Shown here in pieces: positions 12,401 to 20,994 of a DNA stretch of 64,000 nt. The notes beneath the pieces were generated by a model. The model made no database searches. It worked only from the letters and a program-made list of their open reading frames with translations, and was not told where the DNA came from. A program made the position numbers and the translations under genes. Within the stretch, counting starts at the first letter, position 1, and the number at the start of each line of letters is the position of its first letter. This stretch comes from Monosiga brevicollis MX1 (taxonomy: Eukaryota; Opisthokonta; Choanoflagellata; Craspedida; Salpingoecidae). The stretch is from the NCBI RefSeq assembly GCF_000002865.3, contig NW_001865039.1, forward strand, positions 3,187,872 through 3,251,871, written 5' to 3'.

Positions 12401-15400
12401 CTGGTTTGTCTTCCACGCCCTCTACCTCAGCTTGCCATTTCCATTCGAGTTTAAATGGACTTTTATGATTGAACATGTGCCTGCAGGATGGTGGTGTTTT
12501 TGGTCGAGCTGGTCGCCTTTGCCGTGGCCTTTCAGGTTCTCTATGACCACGCACCAAACCGTGACATTGAGTCGGACTTCCCTCGCGAGGCCAACAGCAC
12601 GCAATTGGCCATGTTCACCCTGGTCAAATGGACTCTGGGAGACCTCCAGTTTGACTCGATCGATGCGGAGGCTAGCGCTTCGCCGACGGCCATGTACATT
12701 CTCTTTGTTGTTTTTGTTGCCCTGAGTATGTACATTCCTGGCACCGACATTCACAACTCTGCAGCTTGTGTGTTTGTTGCGAATCAGTTTAAAACTTATG
12801 CTTGCATGCTTGTGCAATACACGATGTTGCGTAGCCGTTATCATTCTCTTCAACATTCTCATTGCCCTCATGACCAACGTCTACCAAGAGGTGTGTCCCT
12901 CCAGCTTTTGCACCCACATCCGCTCTTCCCTGCGTAACGCGCTTGCTCTCCTCATGAGCTTGTCTTGCTCCTTTTTCTCCTGCCGAACATGAACGACTTC
13001 AGTTTCAAAAATCAGCCAACCTGCTTAGCGTTCTTCAGTTTGCGCATACGACCTTGGGCCTTGAACGCCGTGCCTTGGTTGTGGGCTTGTCAGGTCGTGT
13101 GGGTCGTCCTGGCTCCGACTGTGGCCGATTGCCAGACAAGTATTACAAGGTACGATCTAAATAGAACCGGACGCGGCTAGCCTGGCGCATCCTTGCTGAT
13201 GTTGTCCACCACCTGTATCTGGGCTCATGGACTTGCTTGATGGGTCCGCACAGGCTGTTTTAGAGCGCCTGGCCATTGACGAAAACGGGCGCGTCATCGA
13301 GACTGGTACGACAACGACTTGCCTGTGACTCATCGGCAGCCATCTGCTGGCTGTGGCCAGGTCTTTGTCGGGCACTCACCATATTCGGGCCTGGCACCTT
13401 GATTGAGCCACGCAGAGGGTGACCACAAGTCTGTGGACCGCGTTTGGAAGCGGCTACAAGCCGAACAAGGCCATGCCCCCCATGTTCCTGGGTATGCTGG
13501 CGTTCTGGCATCATGATTGCAAGCGTGTGCTGCGTGTAGGCTCTCCACCATGCTTCGAGAATTGCCTAAAGTCAATCTCAATTTCCTGTCAATGTGTTGT
13601 GGCATGACTTGACACTAGTTATCACTTGGCCATTCATCAACTAGTGGAAGGCCGCTGGAAGTCACTCATGCGTTTGATCGACTCAGAATCGCCCAACCGC
13701 AACTACATCACGGATTTTGAGGAGGTGTGGACCATACCCCTTAGTTGGGGCGACTCGCATGCGGTCTTCCTGCAGGCATGGTTGTGCTGAACGCGCACTC
13801 ACTGGATTTGTCTTGCTCGTTGCTTGCTTTTATCTCAGTTGCATCAAATGCTTAAGCGTTACGGTGTCTATCAGTCAGTACCTGGTGTCTTGCACTGCTG
13901 TGACGCCTCCCATTTGCATTCGAGCTGATGGACTGACTTGTCCCCATAGGAATCGGAGCGCCAGTCGAGAGACCGTGTCCTTTATCCTCCAGGATATGTG
14001 TTTCAATCAAGCCCTGAACATGGTGAGAAGGCGCGCCTGATGGGGTTTCCCACTTATCACCGCAGCCTTGCCGTCTCACGTGCCGAATTCTGGCCGAGGG
14101 TCGTAGACAACCGAGCTTCATAGTGATGTGGCCGCGGCTAGTCGGGAGGTAGCCACGTTGCTGGATCCGGACCACGACGACGACATCCCCATGGAGACGT
14201 TTGCAACGTTTTGCCGACTCAATCGTCTCAGCCTGCTGCTCGAATCGGGTCACTGTGCCCACGTCAAGTCGGCTCTCATCATTGTCGGCATGCAGAACGA
14301 CTTTATCACTGGCAGCATGCCCGCCAAGGTTCGCCAATCACGCTGAGAGCCAAGCAGCAAAGACAAACCGCAGTGAACTCAACTCCCGATGGTTGCGCCT
14401 GCGCCGAGCTAAGCATTGCTTGTCTGCTTGGTGCCTGACCATAGGATGCCTCGCGCGCCCGCGAGGTGTGCCAACTCATTGACCAGCTGCGAGGCCACGT
14501 TGATTACGTTCGTCGAATATGCCCGTTGTTTTCACCACCCTTCTCGTCAGCGCGCTGACAGTGGCTCATGGTGCGCTGTGTGTCTTTTGGCACAGGTTTT
14601 TCGCGTGGAAGAGTCCCATCCGCCCAATCATTGCTCCTTTGCCCCCGAAGGAACGACGCCCACGGCGTTGTCACTAACGGCACGGGCCAAAGCCTTTTAT
14701 CAGTCAGAGACTGATGCCGACACGGATGAGACGCTCGAGGATACACACGTGGCAATGAGCCGACACATTCCCCACGTGGATGAGGCCACTTGGCCCAAGC
14801 ACTGTGTCGTGGGAACCGAGGGGGTCAAGCCATATTCCGAACTGGTATGCCACACCACTCCTGCCTTTCCCTACACAAGGGCCGAGAACGCTGCATCAAG
14901 CTGATGCTGATGCCGATGACACCTGCGCCTGCCCTTGTACAGACTTGTAAGATGGATGACTACGTCATTGTGACTGGGCGACACCCCGAAACGGAGCAGT
15001 TTAGCGGCTTTTGGGATGAGAACCGCAAGTATCAGACCAAGTACGTATGACAGATGGCACCTGCACCCATAGCGCACCTGCCCTCGATTCAAGTTTTCAC
15101 GTTTGCCCTGTGCTCATCCGTTCTCCAACTTGCCCTGTGCTTTTTTAATTTCTGGTGCCTGTGACAAATTTGTTTAGCTTGCTGCGCTATTTGTTTGACA
15201 ACGACGTGGTGCGCCTCTTTGTGTGTGGTGTGGGCGTCGATGTTGGTGTTGGCCGCACGGCGCGCGATGCAAAAACCTACGGTATGGCCGCTGCTTACCA
15301 TGAACCTGGCCTCTCGCAACAACATCCATACCATTTGGTTTTTGCTGCAATAAAGGGGGCTGTCGACGGACTTTGATCGCATCATCGCGCGCTCAATGGT

Positions 15401-15875
15401 GCCCTTCTCCTGCGGTTCTCTAGGATTCGACACCTTCATCATCAAGGATGCCAGCATGCACTTTAAAGATGGCTGGGTCAAAGAGATGGCTCTGGAGCTG
15501 GATGCGGCAGACGTTCAAGCTGTGACCAGTGACCAAGTACCAGGGGTAAGTTGGCAGTGGGACCGACTCACTCTTGGTCGTGCGATCCGCGTTGGTGGGT
15601 GCACGGTCCACCTGTAGCCCTCATCATCTGCATGTCTGTGCCTGCAGTTGGTCCGGGAGATGCGTGACAAGGAACGCAATATGAGCGATCTAAGCAATGT
15701 TATTGAGCGTGCGGGGGCCACGCGTACGGCAGTACGCCGTCGTCCAACGCACATTACCAGTCGTCGCCACACCATTGCTCACCTGACGTCATCGGAACAC
15801 ACCAAGCGTTTGGCCATGCAGCTCATCCGGGAAGCTGACATGGACTCTGAGTCGGACGACGACTCTTCCATCTGA
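9473..15875 (+). CDS. TRPV-type cation channel fused to EF-hand and nicotinamidase-like (pseudoenzyme) domains
   Basis: About 30 short exons encode roughly 1,100 residues; start ATG 9473 (MSQREDIPL), stop after SDDDSSI. Order: short N-terminus; ankyrin repeats about residues 70-270 (exons 9951-11180) with the TRPV signatures GETALHLAI, VQAGADVNV, IYFGSRPLHFAVC and LTPLKLAA; linker WAFGPVREFLYPMDELD; six TM segments about 330-600, with S4-S5 GWMQMLNFARGI, pore helix and filter FTLVKWTLGDLQF (12614-12660) and S6 ILFNILIALM; a TRP-box-like helix; two EF-hand-like loops about 700 and 770 (DSESPNRNYITDFEEL and DPDHDDDIPMETF); then a nicotinamidase/isochorismatase fold about 800-1030; a basic and acidic tail. 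Phases match across the channel-EF-enzyme junctions (acceptor at 14106, ACAACC). The donor near 11387 is ambiguous (GTCATG, or a GC donor downstream) but the frame is preserved. TRPV channels are Ca2+-permeable plasma-membrane or ciliary sensors. Confidence 0.85.
14250..15557 (+). other. Nicotinamidase-like domain of the TRPV fusion, catalytic triad replaced
   Basis: Exons align by eye with the PncA/Pnc1 family: strand-1 motif ALIIVGMQNDFITGS, metal-site motif EESHPPNHCSFA, WPKHCVVGTEG, VTGRHPETEQFSGF, CGVGVDVGVGRTARDA and GFDTFIIKDAS. In active nicotinamidases the first motif has Asp where this has Gly (GGC 14287-14289), the K-G motif has Lys where this has Thr (ACT 14973-14975), and the D-x-C-V motif has the nucleophile Cys where this has Gly (GGT 15245-15247). 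The two metal-binding His positions are kept (14617-14619, 14800-14802), and the metal Asp is replaced by Glu (14611-14613). The fold is therefore predicted intact but catalytically dead; ligand binding is inference. Confidence 0.8.
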
Positions 15876-15893
15876 TTGCCTTTCCTTCATCAT

Positions 15894-15896
<3 letters not shown>

Positions 15897-15934
<38 letters not shown>
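15897..15934. repeat. GT dinucleotide repeat
   Basis: An uninterrupted GT array lies directly 3' of the TRPV-fusion stop codon, followed by TTG/TCG triplet-like DNA to about 15970. Nothing coding is evident in 15876-16190. Confidence 0.9.
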
Positions 15935-15936
<2 letters not shown>

Positions 15937-16193
15937 GTTATTGTTGTTGTCGCCGTTGTCGTCGTTGTCACTTTGTTTAGTTCGTGCGTTCCTCAAGCGA
16001 TGGCCCTTTATTCCGTCGATGGGGCAGCTGACAATGGCGCCGCTCACGGGGTCTGATCAAGCTGCTCATGAGGTGGCGGCAGAACTTGTGACTCCATCAA
16101 TTAATAATTTTTTTTTTTTGATTTTTTTGCCATCCACCGCATCGTCAGAGCCTGAACAGGGCCAGCGGGGCCTCATCATCATTATTAGCTAAT

Positions 16194-16593
16194 GCCGGTG
16201 GGGTCTACGCGCAGATCTGAGCATCTTAGCACGCCTGATCCAGGACCAAAGATGGGGCTCTCGTCCGGGTGCACCAGTCCAGTGATGGTCATGATACCCA
16301 TGGCCGGGCCCGCAGGGTACGAGGCCTCGGCCTCAAAACCGCCAGGCTTGCGCGACGTCGTCCCAGCGTGCACTAATCACGTCTCTAAACTGATACACGG
16401 TGCCCTCATTGTTGCCGGCAATCTTCGGAAACGTGCCGAAGCAGGCTGCCACCGAGTTGACGAGCTGCCGACCTCGCTCTGAGGCCAGGTCCACCAGGTC
16501 CATGATGCCAGTCACCTCAGCACATCCACCGGCGCGAATCACCACGACACAGAACGATCTCTTGCCTCTACGCTCGGCCCCACTGACCCACAC
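16194..16593 (-). CDS. Possible two-exon fragment, unrecognised
   Basis: A minus-strand frame runs from about 16593 to 16333 (containing MDLVDLASERGRQLVNSV and GNNEGTVYQFRD), and a second frame from about 16373 to 16194 ends in DLRVDPTGIS. A short intron starting at GTGATTAG could join them. There is no clear ATG start and no family I recognise. It may be the 3' end of a gene, a remnant, or chance. The codon pattern looks protein-like, but the evidence is weak. Confidence 0.2.
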
Positions 16594-16671
16594 GCCTTCG
16601 AACGCCCGTCTTCAGAGAGACTGTGGGGGAGAACCGTTCTCCCAAGAGGGCGGGCATGCAGTGGGAGGAAT

Positions 16672-16974
16672 GGTAAGAGGCAGAGTGATGCTGGAGATTT
16701 GCGAGGGAAGGCATTGAGGGCAAACGCAGCGTGAATCAGAGAGTGTGTGTACCAGTCGTTTCTGATCCAGAGACGTGTTCAATATAGCAGAGAGAGTGTA
16801 ACGGTTTTTTTGGCGCCGAAAAACAAGAGAGTGAACAGGTTGCGGAGAGATATTGAGAGGTAGGGTGATTCTCGAAGGAAGGAGATGAGGGGAAATACAG
16901 CGCGAATCAGAGAATATGTTTCAGTCGTCGCTGAACCAGAGAGTTTGTTATTCGAGTACCAGCAAGAATAACGG
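16672..16974. repeat. Diverged tandem duplication, about 180-base period
   Basis: The stretch 16672-16804 (GAGGCAGAGTGATG, CGTGAATCAGAGAG, CAGTCGTTTCTGATCCAGAG, then TAACGG) is echoed at 16851-16974 (GAGGTAGGGTGATT, GCGAATCAGAGAA, CAGTCGTCGCTGAACCAGAG, then TAACGG). Copies are about 125-130 bases, imperfect, and separated by about 50 bases. No coding potential was recognised in either. Confidence 0.6.
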
Positions 16975-17477
16975 CCTGGTGTCCGTTAGCACATGTAGCG
17001 CGGGGTGTGTGACACGAGAAGTCTCTCTCTCTCTCTCTCTCACGCGCGCGCGCTCTCTCACTCTGTGGATCAGCGAGCCTCCTGCGCCTGTTCTCTCACT
17101 CACGCTGAGTTTCCCATTGATCAACACCCTTGCGGATCTTCAGAGCTGTTTCCGCCTCTCAGCATCTCTCGGCAGCCATGCCCTCTCTCTCTCGAGCCCC
17201 TGCGCCACCAACGCACAATCATTATTCAGTGAATTATCTGCGTGGAGCAATCGTGCTCTCCCCACTGGTCGATTCAAAGTCGAAGAAAGCCATCTGCCAC
17301 GTCATGGCTTGTCAGCCCCAAACCCTCTCTCCTGATCAGATCAACTTAAGCAGGAGGTCAAGCAGGGAGCGATGAAGGGGGCAGGAGAGAAGAGGGGGCA
17401 ACAACGTGTCCACGTATGCGTAACGGTGAAGCGCTGGTTGTTGTTTTGGTATACATCGTCTTTTCTCCCCACTCCCC

Positions 17478-17736
17478 NNNNNNNNNNNNNNNNNNNNNNN
17501 NNNNNNNNNNNNNNNNNNNNNNNNNNNNNNNNNNNNNNNNNNNNNNNNNNNNNNNNNNNNNNNNNNNNNNNNNNNNNNNNNNNNNNNNNNNNNNNNNNNN
17601 NNNNNNNNNNNNNNNNNNNNNNNNNNNNNNNNNNNNNNNNNNNNNNNNNNNNNNNNNNNNNNNNNNNNNNNNNNNNNNNNNNNNNNNNNNNNNNNNNNNN
17701 NNNNNNNNNNNNNNNNNNNNNNNNNNNNNNNNNNNN
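17478..17736. other. Assembly gap (run of N)
   Basis: 259 undetermined bases. The gap directly abuts a long GT array on its right, so repeat-driven assembly failure is the likely cause. Any exon of a gene crossing here would be missing. Confidence 0.99.
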
Positions 17737-17950
<214 letters not shown>

Positions 17951-18112
17951 TGTGTGCGTGTGTGCGCGCACTACTCTGGCGCTCACTCGCTCACTCTCGC
18001 ACGCAGAGCCAGGGTGGCTGAGCACAAACCTCGCACGCCTGATCGTACGCCTGAGTACAGAGCTCAGACGCCTTGCAAGTTTCTTGATGCACACGATCAT
18101 GGTTTCGTCTTA

Positions 18113-18979
18113 ATGTGTAATGAACACGGCTGTGTGGCATACCACCAGTTTGATAAAGGTGGCCCCAACTACACGTTGACAGCCGATGTGAAGACACTCC
18201 AAGATGCCTGCACCAGAATCTACGACGCCATATTTCGCGACGTCCATTTGGAGCAGCTCCCATCTGGTGTTTTAGCGTTTTTCAAGACTCCAATGTGGTT
18301 CCGTACACTGATGATGCTTTTGCGATTCGTTGCCGACCATGTCAAGAACAACAGCAGGGGCCTTGCTTCTCATGAAGCCGCTGAGCTCCATCACTTCACA
18401 GCGTGCTTTCACCATGCCATGGTCAACGAAGAACACGGTCGCGTTGAAGAACAAGACGTCAACAACGAGTATATGGAGTCGCTTGTCAAGGCCGCTTGCA
18501 CGTTCTTCGAGAAGATGAAATCAGGTCAATGGCACAAAAAGTTCAGCTGGAGACGCTTCAAAGAATTGGCTACCGACACATTGGGTCTGCCAAAGAACGA
18601 AGCCATGCTCAATATTGTCTCCAAGACGAAAGAGCTGTGCGCCGAAACCCCGCTTGCGGTTTATCTTCTGGATTCGCGAACGACATGCGTCATTTTTATG
18701 GTCTGGAACCTACGCATCATCTTCGAGACGATTGCCGATGATCTAAGGATGCCCAAAGACCTCAGCGATGCTCTCTATGAAATAGAGTCTCAACCTCATC
18801 ATCCCGAGTGTGTCGACCGTTCCCAATTCTTAGGCATTGTCGAACTCAATTGGAAGCTGATGCGCAAATGGATGGTTCGATCGCCAAAGAGGGTGAAGAA
18901 GCATGTGCGCTTCTTGCACCCGCATCACCACGCCGTGCACTCGCATCGGCTCGCCTCACGCCCGCGCCGGCATGCCTAG
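18113..18979 (+). CDS. Uncharacterised single-exon protein
   Basis: The frame is open from the repeat array through TAG at 18979. The first ATG after the array is at 18113 (MCNEHGCVAYHQFDK), giving about 288 residues; the true start may lie upstream, in or beyond the gap. The product is mostly helical, with a basic-aromatic stretch (WHKKFSWRRFKELATDTLGL), a hydrophobic helix (TCVIFMVWNLRIIFETIADD) and a very basic His/Arg-rich C-terminus (residues about 255-288). I recognise no family. Possibilities include a lineage-specific protein or the last exon of a larger gene interrupted by the gap. Codon use resembles the neighbouring genes, which favours real coding. Confidence 0.5.
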   Translation: MCNEHGCVAYHQFDKGGPNYTLTADVKTLQDACTRIYDAIFRDVHLEQLPSGVLAFFKTPMWFRTLMMLLRFVADHVKNNSRGLASHEAAELHHFTACFHHAMVNEEHGRVEEQDVNNEYMESLVKAACTFFEKMKSGQWHKKFSWRRFKELATDTLGLPKNEAMLNIVSKTKELCAETPLAVYLLDSRTTCVIFMVWNLRIIFETIADDLRMPKDLSDALYEIESQPHHPECVDRSQFLGIVELNWKLMRKWMVRSPKRVKKHVRFLHPHHHAVHSHRLASRPRRHA

Positions 18980-19300
18980 CCTGCACCCATTTCTCGTATG
19001 ACCATGAATCGTTTGTCGTCCGTTTTTCGCTCAAGCAATCGACTCAATAAACCCAATTTGACCCTCGAAAGACCGCTTGAGTCAGCTGCAGCGCCGCCGC
19101 ACACTCTGGGCAAGCCACAAACCATCACGATCCGAAGCCATCTGCCATAGGAAAACCCTTTTTGACTGGCCACCCTTTTCTCTTTTCTAACCTTGTTGTA
19201 CATGTGGTAATGCTCAATCCGATTCTCTTGCCGCTTCAACACACACACCGAAACAAAAAAAAAAGGAGAGCGAAAGATGAGGTGTTGCGTGTGTGTGTTG

Positions 19301-19335
19301 TTGTCTCTGTCTCTGTCTCTGTCTCTGTCTCTGTC

Positions 19336-19368
<33 letters not shown>

Positions 19369-19460
19369 GTGTTTGTCTGTCTCTTAGTCTGTGTTTCTCA
19401 AACTCTCTGTCTCTCTCTGTCTCTCTCTCAAACTCTCTCAAACTCTCTCTCTCTGTGCCT
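19301..19460. repeat. TCTCTG hexamer, TCTG tetramer and CT-rich repeat
   Basis: About six TCTCTG units run into about seven TCTG units, then degenerate CT-rich DNA. It lies in the presumed 5' flank of the Nudix gene. Confidence 0.9.
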
Positions 19461-19684
19461 CTGCATTTTCAGCCTCTGGCGCAAGTGGTGGTCGTCTGGC
19501 GGCGGCTGAAAGTTGGGCTGGGGATTGACGTCCAACTGGGTTGGTGTCCGTCCGTCCGTCTGTGGGGTTGGCCTCATCACCTCCTGTCTCAAGGCTCCCT
19601 TGTTTTTTTATTGTATTCGTTGTCTTCTGTGCCTGCCGCGCGATTTGCCGCGGCGCAGTCTATCAGCCTCAGGCCCCCGAGTGG

Positions 19685-20850
19685 ATGCAGCGCTCTGCAA
19701 GCTTTCACAACCTGGGCAAGGCCACGATGGTTCCCGCCGCGGGGTCACCGGCCAAAGGGGCTGGGGCCTTTAAAGTGGACATGGAGGGTGTCACGGCTCC
19801 TGAGCGCCGGTCGCTCTTGAACCGCGGTCGTCGGCATCTCAACCTGCTCTTCGGCCTCACGCTGACCCTTGCCGTGTTGGCATACATGAGCTTTGGTGTC
19901 CGCGCGCTACGCTCGACCGAAGAAGTTCAACAGGAAGATCGACTCGCTGTTCTCGACAGCTCTCGGCACCAAGCAGTGGGCGAACTCTCCATTGACCAGG
20001 TCCATGCGCAGGGCATTCTGCATTCCAGCACGCACCTCTATGTGACTCGCCGCTTGCAGCAAAAGGGCAACCGCCTCGAGTTTCTTCTTCTCCAGCGTGG
20101 CAAGAATATGGTGACCTGCCCCCGGTCCTGGGGCATCCTGGGTGAGCACGCCCAGCTCAAGGAAACACCACTGCAGACTGCTTTGCGTGGACTGCGCGAG
20201 GAGATTGGCATCTTTGCCGACAGCGAAGCCGTCCTGTTCACGGGCACCTGTCTATTCAACCACACCTTTGACCGTTATGTTTCCTCGGCCAAAAAGCATG
20301 CACGCGACGTGCAGCTGACCCATATTGCCTTTTACCAGCAAGACTTGCTCCAGATCATCGACTTTGACAGCGAGGAGGTCATGGGCATCAAATGGCTTTC
20401 AGCACAAGATTTTTATGACATGACGCGCGAATCCAGGTTGGTGCAAACGAGGGCCACGAAAGCCAGATTGGTTGCCGGTCATTCGTGCCCAGCTCACCAT
20501 CCATCTCGAATAACTCTACATTTCAGGTCGAGTGGTCGTCATAGCATGTGCAATGATGAAGTGGCTCAGTCCTATCGGGAGGGCCTCTTGAGTGTCTGTG
20601 CCGATCCGAGGTGGGTGTGCTGGAGGGTCTCTCCGGGCAGGCCAGCTGCTGCTGTCGTGGCTCCTACTTTTGTAGCCTCCAAAGCCTTTTTGTTGTGGTG
20701 ATTGCGGGCTCAGGCTGCTGCTGGTCTCATTTTGAGCAAAACATGCTCCTTGCGTGTAGGTTACAAGCGATTGGCGGGTGTGGTCTCGAGTTGAGCATGG
20801 AGTCACTGCAAGAGCAATCTTGCAACGCCACCGACCCCAAAACGCATTAA
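19685..20850 (+). CDS. Membrane-anchored Nudix hydrolase-like protein
   Basis: Three exons (19685-20436, 20527-20610, 20760-20850) join in phase to about 308 residues ending NATDPKTH. ATG 19685 (MQRSASFHNLG) is chosen; the frame is open upstream, so an earlier start in another exon cannot be excluded. A single hydrophobic helix (HLNLLFGLTLTLAVLAYMSF, about residues 56-75) suggests a type II membrane protein with the Nudix fold beyond it. The Nudix-box region reads GEHAQLKETPLQTALRGL followed by REEIGI. Compared with the consensus G-x5-E-x7-R-E-U-x-E-E-x-G-U it has one extra residue in the first spacer and Gly in place of the Glu of R-E, while the final E-E-x-G is intact. Nudix enzymes hydrolyse nucleoside diphosphates linked to other groups, or isomerise IPP. 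The substrate is unknown and activity uncertain. Confidence 0.75.
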
Positions 20851-20994
20851 GCTATACAAAGGCATACTGCAAGAGTTATGGGTCCCTGAATCACAATCGT
20901 CTAAGCGCTTGATCGCACGCATGCTCTCATTTATATCAGACTATCGGAAATCGAGTTGAAAAGGCACGCCCCAAAGCTCGAGAGCAACAAAAAC

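Noticed and set aside
13998-14120. Apparent break separating TRPV from nicotinamidase as two genes
   Set aside because: Using donor CA|GTCAGT for the preceding exon and acceptor GTAG|ACAACC for the following one, all phases agree, so one continuous frame is possible.
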